DNA of 64,000 bases from Opisthocomus hoazin (Eukaryota; Chordata; Aves; Opisthocomiformes; Opisthocomidae): positions 59,929,682 to 59,993,681 of the forward strand of contig NC_134418.1 in NCBI RefSeq assembly GCF_030867145.1, read 5' to 3'. Positions 48,201 to 60,200 of this stretch are shown here, piece after piece. A program made the position numbers and the translations under genes. Positions within the stretch are counted from its first letter, which is position 1, and each line of letters begins with the position of its first letter. Under the pieces are notes generated by a model. It worked only from the letters and a program-made list of their open reading frames with translations. It ran no database searches and was not told the DNA's origin.

Positions 48201-51200
48201 CATGGATAATAGGGAGTCAGAATCATGATTTTAAATACACCTGTTGTACATACACACAGGGCAGACTGTGAGAAGAAGTAGTGATGTCAATGGTTTCACC
48301 GACAGCTTGTGTAGATAAAACTGCAACTTTTTGATTTTAAATTCTGAGGTCCAGCTTCTCTTATTTTTCATCTGCCAGGCACTCCCTCGGCTCTGGACTG
48401 CCTTTAGAGCACAACCATACGCTGAAGCTGCATGGAGCTGCTTTTCGCTTCTCAAAAATGAGGATATTTCTCTACAGCAAACTTCTGGTGTCTCAGTCTC
48501 CATGCAGCAGACTGTGCTGTGTTGGGGCTTTCCAAAGACTTTCGTCTGTGTTGCAGAACAAACTTATGGTTTCTTCTTCTGCTTCATGTACAGAAGAGCT
48601 ACTGACTTCACTGAAACATTTATCTTGATTTATACTATGTGAAACAGACACAGAGTGTGTGTGTGTGTGTACAACAAGAGTAGGATGAAACCCAAATCTT
48701 TAGAGTTTACAATTCTATCTAGTAATTTATTCCATTCAAATAAGCTTTAATGCCGAGATGATTAAAACAAGGTTATAGAGCTATCAAATACTGTGATGTC
48801 TTCCATACTCAGAACTGCCTCCCACTTCAGTCCAGCTCCACCTGCTAACTCGTTTCTTCCTTTCCCTTAAGGGCAGATTAAACAAACCACCCAGAACTCC
48901 TGTGAGGACAGGCTGAGTGAGTTGGGGTGGTTCAGCCAGCCTGGAGAAGAGAAGGCTGTGGGGAGACCTTATTGCAGCCTTTCAGCACTTAAAGGGGGCC
49001 TGTGGGAAAGATGGGGCCAAACTTCAGAGCAGGGCTTGTTGCAATAGGACAAGGGGTAATGGTTTTAAACTGAAAGAGGTTAGATTTAGACTGGTTATAA
49101 GGAAGAAATTGTTTTACAATGAGGGTGGTGGAACACAGGCACAGGTTGCCCAGAGACGTGACAGATGCCCCATCCCTGGAAACATTCAAGGTCAGGTTGG
49201 ACAAGGCTCTGAGCAGCCTGATCTAGTGGAAGATGTCCCTGCTCCCTGCAGCAGGGTTGCCCTAGGTGACCTTTAAAGGTCCTTTTCAACCCAAACCATT
49301 CTAGGATTTTGTGTTTCTAACTCATTTGGGAGGAACATCCCGCAGGGGTGACACAGCACACATCACTTCCAGCTCTGGTCTGCGCAATGAATGGAACTCC
49401 AGTCTCCTGGGGCTACCATAATACATGCAAGTAAACACCCAAATTAAATTCATATGATCTCACAATGAACAGTAGGGGGAGCGCATCCAGCTCTTAGCTC
49501 TGCAATTAGCATGTCCCTTGTGAAAATGTGTCCGTAGGAAACGGAACTGCCAGTGGTTCTGTGATCCCAGGACATAACGTAGTGACTGATGTCCTGGTAC
49601 TGTAACGGACTGTGAATGCTTGAGCCAGTATTTTGCAGACAAATGTTGTAAAGCCCTCTAAAAAGAGGTATTCCCACTGCAGGTACAGGGAAATAAAATA
49701 AAACATATTCATATACAGAGTGAATCAGAGGTGGAATTAACATCAACAGTTTGTTGGCTCCTCTTATATGCTCAGACAATTAAGACCTATTCACTTTATA
49801 TGAAACTCTCATCACAAGGATCAGCCACGGCGGCTTCTGAACGAGACAGCTAGTTACTCTGCACTTAGTCCCTGAAAGACACCAATGTACCAAAATATAT
49901 ATAAGTGAATGAATAAAAAATAGTGTAAGAAAAAAGCAAAAATCAAGTTCTCACCATTTTCTGCCAGGGGAGCCAAAACTTCAAAAATCATCTCTTTTTT
50001 GTCATGCTCTATTTGCTTCTTGAACAGTTTCACAAGCTCTTCAGCAATATTTGTGTAGGCAAACTGCTCTTTACTTGACTCTGTGAAGCAAAAGGAAAAA
50101 TTCAGTGCCAGGTAAACAAACCACATCAAAAGGTAGGACTATTTTTTTTTTTCTCTTTACTAGGTTTATTCAGTAAGATGACTAATAGAGCTCTTCACAG
50201 ACAAGAACAACAGACTTGTGCTTGTCACTAAATTAAAAGAAAAATGTCTAACACTTTAAGATCAATGTACTGCCCTGAACTAACTCTGATTAAGGCTGTT
50301 AAAAATATATAAATATATGATCAAGGCTGTTAGGGCTGTTTCTACCCAGCAGAATGTAAAGGTAGCTATAGAAACAGTAACGTTACAAAAATATATATTA
50401 AGTCTTTGATTCCTCTCAGTTTAACAGGAAGACTAACCGATTATATACTGCATTTTCTGTGGTAGAGATGAAGAGTTGTGCTGAACTTTTTAATATTTAC
50501 ATGGTTTCATGATGGTGACATTTACATTGCAATCTGCATGGCTGTTTCGGGGCCATTTCACATCTCACAGACAGCATAACGCAGATTTAGAGATGGGACA
50601 GCTTGCTGCCAGGAGGTTAGCCAGCAGATAACGGCTCTTCAAATGTAGATTCAACAAAAAAGCATCTCTCATTCCATTGCCTGTATCTTATTCGTCCTCA
50701 CTGGTGGTGTTACAGGGGATGCAGGTGGTAGGACTGGTGTTCTGCGTTTTCCAGTTGCCACCTCCTGAGGGCCATCTGTAGTTAGAAAACCTTCAGGCAC
50801 CTTTGCTACTGCTCTAATTGATGGCTAGGGATTATTTTAATGTTGAATTGACCCCAAGGACTGTGGAAAAGCATGAACTATAGACCTAGACCCTTTTGTG
50901 CTCATCCCATTGTTGTTTTCTCTCAATATGCATGACTGCATACAATATTCTAAGTGGATTTTTGACCTTTCCAGTATTTTTAAAAGCAGAACCATCACTC
51001 TCTTTATTGGGTTTTTGCCCTGCTTTGACACAGAATAAGTGTTTCATATAATACTTCTCAAGGGATCTGTGGAATGCAGTTGTCTCTTAAGTGATGAAAA
51101 ATGACAACCTGACAATAAAATTCCCTGCAGTTACAAGGCAAAAATAAAATATTACAGTTACGATATGATTGACTAAGCTATTGCTTAAGGGAGATTAAAG

Positions 51201-54200
51201 TATCACAAGCTAAATTAATTTTGTGCCAATCTTAAATAACGAGCATCTTTTCAGCGTATGGGAACAGGAGGGGAAGCGCTGCTGCTAAGCTTCTTTCCCG
51301 TGGTTCTTCTTACTGAGCTGGACAAAGCTGGATCCTTCCAAAGAGGGAAAGGAAATGTAGTTCTCAGTGCAGACACCATTTATTATATTTAACATCCTTA
51401 TGGTTTTAGTTGCATTTTAGCACTAGAATTTCCAGTATTATACTTTCTGCTGTATAGACACAATACATAGTGCCCATCTTGAAGATCTCTGATCTATTCA
51501 TTTCTTCAGTGCTGTTTTGATGGCTCTTTCTGTGGTTGTTTTGTTAAGTAGACTTGTCTGCTATAAGCAAAGGCATTATGCGTGTGATCACAGACTACAC
51601 TAGATAACATGATATTCTCTCTGGCCTTGAAATCTATAAACTTAGGATAGTTGTGAATAACTTCAGGCCACCAAATAGCACGAACTCACAGATATATTTT
51701 TTGTATTTTGAACTGAATCTTCTTAGAAATACAGGATGATATCACAACTGCTATATTATTGTACTTTAGTGCAAAAAAACCACAGACAACTAAAATTTCA
51801 CTGAATAGGCTAGCGAAAGAGCAGCAATGTAAAACACAAGTGATAATAAAACACAGGCTCTAACAACCTGTTTGTTTACGCTTTGTGGAATTCCAGTGAA
51901 AACTAATCCACTGGCAAAGACATTGGATCAAAGCAGGACCACAAACTTCAATTTAAATGAAGTTGTAACTAAACTTGCTAAAAATAACATCTATAGCTTA
52001 GTAATACTCATGATTTATAGATGCAAGTATTTAGTCTAGAACATGTTAAAACTCTACACCTAAAAGAATATTGTATAGGCAGATTTATGAGCTGTGCCTG
52101 TCTCAGTTTCATTCAGTGATTTCCATGAGCCAAATTTAATCCTGATATAACTTTGTGGAGCTACGCCAGGATGCATTATTTACATCATTAATAAATAATT
52201 CACAGTAAGTAGCAGCATTCAGGAAATACTGTTCAGATGCTTTAAAATGTGCTTAGTTGCATTGAAGAATGTTAACACAGAACGTAAGGTTGTACTAAGT
52301 ACCCAAATAAATTTCAGTTACTGAAGGGAAAGAAAGAGACAACTATAGATTTTAGAGACAATAAGCAGAAATTGCTTGCTTTAAATTTTGAATGTATCAA
52401 AAGGAATGGAACAAGCATCAGTGGCAAGGCTTTTGTTAGTCTTAAATTTACGAATATAAATTTGATGAGATTAATATTGTGGACTTACCGAGTTCTGCTA
52501 AATTGCCAAATGCAACAAGGCACATCTCTGTCAGAGCTGCATTTTGGCAATGAATACCCAACAATTTCACTAACGTCGGAATAACACCCATATTGATAAG
52601 CTGTGACTGCAGGGTATCTACGTAAAGAGAGAGTGCAAGAGTGAGTCAGCATTTCTGTTCATAGTACTATTCCTTAAACCAAAACAGTGTTTTTCACACA
52701 AATCAACTTCTAGGCTAAGCAGCATTAAAATGCCTGTCTCCTCTACTCTTCTACACTAGCATCTGGTCCAGACTTGAGATATAGCCTTATAATTCCCTCT
52801 GCCCCTGGCAATGGGACGTATTCCCAGAAATATTCCCTCCTGATCCTGTCCTGATAGGGTACAGTGAATTATGCAGCTACTGATAATTTTGTGGTTATCA
52901 GGTTCCTAAAATATTTGGGTTTGATTCTGAGCTCACTGAGACTAGCTGACTGAAGTCAAACAAAATTGTCAGCGAAATATAATTATTTATCTGAGAGTAT
53001 GTTCCTAGGTACTGTTCTCCCTTGAAGATCAAAACTGGAAAATTAAATTCGAATGAATATAAACTGGCACTGAAATAAACATAAAAAGTTTTTATAAACA
53101 CAGGAAGTCACAATGTAGATTATGAGGAGCTTGAGAAAAAAGAAAGTTTAATAAAGACAAAAAAATGGAAGGTTTAAGAAAAGTCCTTAGAAGCCATTCT
53201 GATAATTTCTTGCATAGGATGAAAGTTTATAGTATTTACAAGTAAGAAAGTTATTGCTCCTAGATGTCTGCAAATAGAAAGATGCTTTGATGGTTAGGCA
53301 GAAACATGATTGTTTTAAAGGATTATTTATGACGATATTTTATCTGACATATTTTACCTATAACATAGGAAAGAAGAAAAACATTGTTTCACAGTTGAAT
53401 AGAATGAAGCAGACATGAACACACCAGATGTTGTTTAGTAATTTTCCTAAGCATCTCTTTTCCTTTGTTTCTAAGCACTTTAACTATCTTTAAATGTTAC
53501 AGACTCAAAAGAAAAGGATCCAAAGCCCAGTGAATTCAAGGGAATTGTGTTACTTCATTTAGCTTTGGATCAAGCCCTACAGGGGGAATTAATTTTTTTT
53601 TTTTTTAAATAATTAATTCTGAGCAACTGAAAACAGTTGGAGTTTTATATCTCTGGAATCAGAGCTGTAAAAATTTCAGATTTTTACAAGGAGATAAAAA
53701 CATATTACATCTTAAGTCTAGCAAATTTAGTATCATCTCATGCTCTCGGAAAACTCTTTGCCTTAAAGATTCTGCCAAGTGTGTTTGAAATGCTCTTATA
53801 GTAAAAATTATAAACAGATTCTGGAATGTATAGTTCATTTATATTCAGTGTAAAATACTTTTATCATAATTATCAATTTTGTACAGTAAACAAGTAAATG
53901 GCATGGTTACTGGGGATGAGCAGGAATCCTTATGGCTGACATCTTTAATAAAACTGTATTACTTACCAGTAACTGAATTTCCTTTTTTTTTTTTTTTTTA
54001 GGGGGGGCGGTGAGGGGAGTTACCTCTTCCATAGATTCGTGGTCTTTAGAGAAATTTATGAGAACGCCATGTCAGACATCAAAGAGCTGTTAAAGTTGTC
54101 AAATTTCAGGTAAGTACAAATTGCACTAGCGCATGCATTGAATGCCACTTTGCCGTCGGCAGATGCGTGAGTCACTGCTATACCCTCCTACTTCATTCCA

Positions 54201-57200
54201 AACTGACTGTAAAAAACTATCCCTGAATAGGAAAATTGGGGAGGGGGAGCTGTAATGGTTCTGTGGAGAAAACAATTGTGTAGGAGAACTCAAGTTACTG
54301 GTAAATAATCTGTTTTTGTCCTTGGTTTGTGATTGTCCCCTGCAGACACTTAATTCTGAAGGAAAAATGGTAGTCATGGAGCGTGGGAGAACAAAGACGC
54401 AAACCACAAATGCCATAGAAAATTATGTGGAAAGAAACTGCTTTGTTACTAGACTATGTTTTAGTCACTCTAAAATCCCTTTATCCAACTGTAATGGACA
54501 AAGAGACAATTAATCTCTATGGGCTTCATTTGGCAAAAAAAAAAAAATTTCTGCTGTCTCTTTTTTAATACAATAGATATAAAAAGTGCAGAGGAGAAGG
54601 CAAGTGGGAAAAGGGAAGCCATATCCATCTTTGAAAGGAAACAGGAGTCTTAAGAGCCAAATGGAAGGATACATTGTTGTTCAAGAAAGCATGGAGCACA
54701 CTGATTAAAGGGCCTCCAGAATTCCAAAGTAGGAAAAAAGGAAAAAAAAAATATACTAGGAAAGAACAACTGTACTGGGTCAAAAGCCAGGTGTTATACC
54801 TGACTCCATACCAGTCGTCTTTCCCTGGAGTAGAAGGATGGCATCTGAGCACAGGAATGGTCTGCAGGGGTAGGAACAGGATTACAAGAATTGCCAATAA
54901 GGTAAGTATGCATGCCGTAACTGCAGTAAGAAGAATAAATTTTCTCCTCTGCCAAAGACAGGACAACCCTGTGAGTCACAAAGCTGCACAGGAGGCAAAA
55001 CCTTTTAAAATAAAAGGCTGCCAGCAGCTATTTGCTATGTTTATACTTAAGTCTGGCCTTGCCATACAAATTCTGGACTTGTCCTTTACATCTGTCATCA
55101 CCACCAATAGGAGGCTCTTTAAGAAATACAAGAGCAAAGCCTCTTAAGAAGTTTAAGAGAGAAAAGTATTAGGCTTCTGACTGGTATGGAGACCTACTGC
55201 ACTTTCTAGTTCAGAGAAATGAAAAACACCGGAGTAGTTCAGCCTTAGCTGAAGGGGCTGCCAGCAGTTCTCAGGCTCTCCTATGAAAGATGGCAGACTG
55301 GGCGACTCGGAATAACTGCGCTTGTCAGCCTTTCGTTGCAGGAAGCGTTAAGGCCCTACTCGGGCAGGAGACAAACTCCGGGGGTTCACATGTCCGTCCT
55401 GCAAGCGGTTGCCTGACACAGGGCTGAAGTGAGCCACCGAGGCAGACAACATCGGGTCTCGGGATGAAAACAGTGTTTCTGTCGGCTTCCTAAGCAGAAC
55501 TTCATGCACAGTGAGCAGGAAGCAGGAAAAACTGAATGCCTCTTCTCAATTTATGACTTGAAGCCACAAAAGAAGTGCTCTCAAATTTTACACTGCTATC
55601 ACATGCTGCACTAGTCAGGCACCTCTGTGTTCTCTCGGGGTGGAAAGCACTGACAGTGATGCTGTACAGATGCATATACAGGTAGATAAAAGGCAATCAA
55701 TACATGCGCCAGTACAAAGACTTACCTACCTAAAACTTGAATTTCAATGGCTCCATGTCCTTCGGTGACACACATGGAAACTCCAAAGAGTAAGATCTGG
55801 GGAGAATATCCCAAATTGAGAACTTTATTGGGGGCATTTGAGTTTAAAATGCTGATTTAGGTTAGTTCATGATTTTGGACAGAGTTTCAGGAAAAGAAAG
55901 TCATTCTGTGTTTTGTACAAATTGGTGGCATAATAACCCTAGAGAAACCTGCTTGCAATCCCACATCTTTGTTAAATCATCATATAACACATAAGTGATT
56001 GTACTGAATATCACACTACCATAACAAACATACTTTTTATCTGCTTCTACATCCTTTAGGTTACTTTGCATTCAAGTATATTTAGGTCTTGAAAGCATGC
56101 TAGACATCTTTAGCTGTGATGTAAATGAAACAAAAAACACGGCAAGCGTGAAAATTAGCAAAGGTAGGTTTAGGAGGAAGCGTTACTGGAGTATTGCTGT
56201 TAGACTATAATAATGCTGCCATAAATCTCCCTTTCATTTCTTGTGTATTTACATAGCTTCTGTAGATGGTAAACAGTGCAAATCGGTCCCCAACATCCAT
56301 TCCAGTCGCTTAGAGTTTTGTGAGAATAAGAAAGGCTTGGCAGTTGTATGATTTAACATCAGAATGTTACATTTTTGGAAAGGCACTGAAGGAAAGACAA
56401 CCTTGACAGAATGAAATTTAATATGAAATGAGATGAGGAAGCAATCTATAAACATAATTATTTTTATCTACATATATACAACTATATAAAAATATATGCA
56501 TACTTTCATGCATGCATACTGTATTCAGTTAACTTCTGATCTCCAATTTGACTACCTAATAAGCCAATCGGCCTAATTCTTCCATCATTTCTGCATTTCT
56601 TTAAAAATGCTTTCATGGTTTGTTTTATAATACTCAAGAGACAATTATCTACCTTATAGACTGATCCCATTAACTGGTACATAGTCTTGGCTCACAGGAT
56701 TATAAGATCTACAGAATAACTACTCATGTCACTAACTCTATTACGTGAGTGTTTGCATATGATTATTAGTTTTATTAGATTAGTTATTAGTTTTTCATTC
56801 TTTATCCAAGCCTGCTTTGCCTCTTGCTCTTAAGCAGATTCACAGCTACACAGAGCCTATATGTAAGGATAACGGTCTTCAGAATGGCAGAAGCACAGCA
56901 ACATACTGAACCCACAGAAAGGTGCCAAAACAGCAGCTTTAAGCATGAAGGCTCTGTACCCCAAATAAGGTTTGCATAGCTTGACAAAGAAAGAATTATT
57001 ACAGGTTTTTGTCAAGACTTGATTCTTTCAGGATGAAGCTATGAGCAAACACGTGACTTATTTGTTTCATTCTTAGCCGTACCTGCAACTTTGCATTTTA
57101 AGAACTAATAATGGAAAGCAGGGATGAGCTATTTGTGTCTGGTTGAATTTGGGTACTAAAATATGATTACAACAGAGAGGGTCAAGATAACCTAGGCTGA

Positions 57201-60200
57201 AGGTGAAGGGATGTGTCCTTCAGAAAAACCCTCTGATTTCTAGCAATGCAATTAAAAATCAACACTTGTTTTTAATAAGCTTAAAAGAACTGCAAGAGAC
57301 ACCAAAGCCAAGTTTGTTCTGTTAACATTGTAGCGACTAATGAAATTATAAGATACCAAGGAGGCAAAGGAAGAACTGAGAGACAGCAAGCAAGAATAAT
57401 TTCTGAACACAAGCAGATGGCACAAGAACCTTGTAAAGGGAATCTTAGTTTTAAAGCTTAGACAACAGTGTTATGAATGGAATTACACTTGCAAGCTGAG
57501 TGTCTAGAATCAGGACGAGATATGAGAATGCGCCACTAATTTGCTCTGTGTAGGAAAAGAAAATATTACTCGTCTTGTAGCTGCTTTTTAATTGCCATTT
57601 TCATAAAAGTCATGTGTGATAAATCCCTATGCCAATTCAAAAACTTAAAAGTACTCAAGAATGAGTCTCTCATGAAAAAAATAAAGTAGATGATAGCTAT
57701 TACGAATCAAGTAGTAGCTACTGGAAAAAGAGGGCAATTTGTTGATAGAATCATTAAGGTTGGAAAAGACCTCTAATATCATCAAGTCCAACCATCAACC
57801 CATCACCACCATGACTAGGAATGAAGAACTACTTAGTATCAAATAAAATGATTTATATAATCTTTGCTTATAAAATGCTGAGGATTAGAAAATATTAGGG
57901 TGTTCATATATAATTAGATGCAACTAAGAACCAAATATGCTGTAATCGTCCTTATCTGGATAGCTAGTGCAACTTAAAGGAATGTGAATCATTAAAAGTG
58001 GTAAAGAAATCTTCCAAGTCCCCACCCGTAATTTTGGCACATAGCATGCTAAGCAGGAAAAGATTACAGAGACAAAAGAGAAGGTAGAAGTGCTATCTCA
58101 AAGACTGAAACACTTCCTTCTTACATTTAAAATATTTTTACTTTTATTTTTGTCCAATTTTTTTCCATAACTATATACAAAGCAATTTGGGACTCCCAGC
58201 TGCAATTCCATACTCCTCATCCTTCAGCAAAACCAGGGTTTATCTTCTTCATAAGTGACATGGGATAACGCCTTTGCAAGTAAATCCTGAAAATGATATC
58301 CACTAATCTTGTGTCGAGGGCTGATTCTCAATAGATCACAGCGAGGGAGCTGCTCTGCTACATACGAAACCCTGACCCAGAATCAATCTGGGCTTGTTCA
58401 GCCTGAAGAAGAGAAGGCTGAGAGGGGACCTAATATATACTTACAAATATCTGAAGGGTGGGTGTCAGGAGGATGGGGCCAGACTCTTTTCAGTGGTGCC
58501 CAGTGACAGGACAAGGGGCAATGGGCACAAACTGAAGCACAGGAAGTTCCGTCTGAACATGAGGAAGAACTTCTTCCCTCTGAGGGTGACGGAGCACTGG
58601 AACAGGCTGCCCAGGGAGGTTGTGGAGTCTCCTTCTCTGGAGATATTCAAGACCCGCCTGGACAAGGTCCTGTGCAGCCTGCTGTAGGTGACGCTGCTTT
58701 GGCAGGGGGTTGGGCTGGGTGACCCACAGAGGTCCCTGCCAACCCCGAACATTCTGTGAATCTGTGAGCGCAACTAACTGTCAGGGCAATATGAGTTTTC
58801 ATGTTGAACAAGTCACCAAAGAACTGCATTTACTCAGAAGATTATTCATCTGATGCTGCAATAAGTGGAAGTAAGTGGTTGTCTTGGGCTCATATTTGAC
58901 ATCGACTGTTGTCCTGAAAATTTACAATGGTCTGCAGGTGGTATTTTTATTATGGTCTAATTGTACTTGTGGCTCTTAAAACAAAACTGGCAAGACAGGT
59001 GAACTACCTATCTCTCCATTCACATGCTGCAGGTACGGTCACTGAGTTTTCTTATAAAAATTTAATTAACTCATTTTCTTTTTTTAGTATTGATTTGGCA
59101 GATTATTTGGGGTTTAATTCAGTGGTTGCCCTAGTCGGTGAGCAAATTCACAAGGGAACTACAGGACACAAGTTTCACAGCACACCCATGGGTGCTGGGC
59201 CAAACAGGAGCTGGGTCCCTACCAGAAGGTCCTTTCTCACGGAGATCACGAAGTATGTGGGGTAAGGTGAGGGTTTGGTAAGCCCTCAGCATTTCTGCAT
59301 GATGTGGTGGTAGGACAGGGTGGGGGTATGCACTCAGATCCAGGAGCTGGGAGGTCTGCATTTCTCACTTCTGACATTGCTTCAGTGGCTTCTGTGAGTA
59401 CTGTGTTACTTCATGCAAGATGAAAGATGACATTCAGCAGAGTAGAGAGCAGCTAGTGAATCCTTCTAGTTGTCACTAAACTACACAACTGCTTTGTTGA
59501 TTGCATCAGAATAGGCTATCTTACTAGATGGAATGAGTCATTTATTCAATGTTCATAAGAGTTAAACTGTTCAGAAGCTGCTTGTTCGGGAGATTTATCT
59601 CATAATTAGTTTTCCTAGGGAAGATCTGCTGGGAGGCTTGGCCACTGAAGCAAAACTGATACAGTATCTCTACACAGTGCTTTTGGATTGGTCTACCAAA
59701 TATACTGGATGCTCATTAGTCTTAATTAATCCAGATGATTCTGGTAGCTTAAAGGTGAGAATACCTATTTGCTCCAAATATTTTAACAAATAAAGAAAAT
59801 ACAGAGTTAACACTATGGAATGTAATAAAATGTGACACTCATGCAGACATCAAACAAAACAGTTCCTGAAAACTATATGAAATAAAGGAACTAGAAAGTT
59901 GCTATTTGGAGAAGAAGGAAGAAGTACTGTAAACAAGGATTCTTAGATAACACTAGGAAAAAGACGAGAAAAGAAAGTAAAAACAAGAGAAGGAGATGAG
60001 ACATACAACAGTGATATTTGAAGGTGGGTAAGTAACACTAAGAGCTGAGAGCTCCAGAGAGATGGCACAGAAAACACACAAGGAAACTATGCTAAAAGAG
60101 ATGACACAGCAGATTAAAAATTGATACAGTAAAAGTAAAAAAAGAAAAAAAAAAAAAGGCCTATGGACCATCCTGAAAAGTAGAAGAGTTTTGGGGACAT

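Larger units (their letters stand above)
48190..49954 (-). other. RAP1GDS1 intron (1.8 kb) with CR1
   Basis: The intron holds a short (GT)n run at 48654-48670 and an old CR1 on the + strand at 48901-49313. No gene is seen otherwise. Confidence 0.85.

Noticed and set aside
53983..54116. Possible plus-strand exon after the T17-AG tract, ending at AG|GTAAGT near 54110
   Set aside because: The polypyrimidine-AG and GTAAGT look like splice sites, but the enclosed sequence opens with a G run and encodes nothing recognisable.
54674..55147. 157-codon plus-strand frame, with a 133-codon frame opposite
   Set aside because: Low-complexity and lysine-rich composition, no motif, no splice context, and overlapping open frames on both strands. 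This is most likely chance in a stop-poor stretch.
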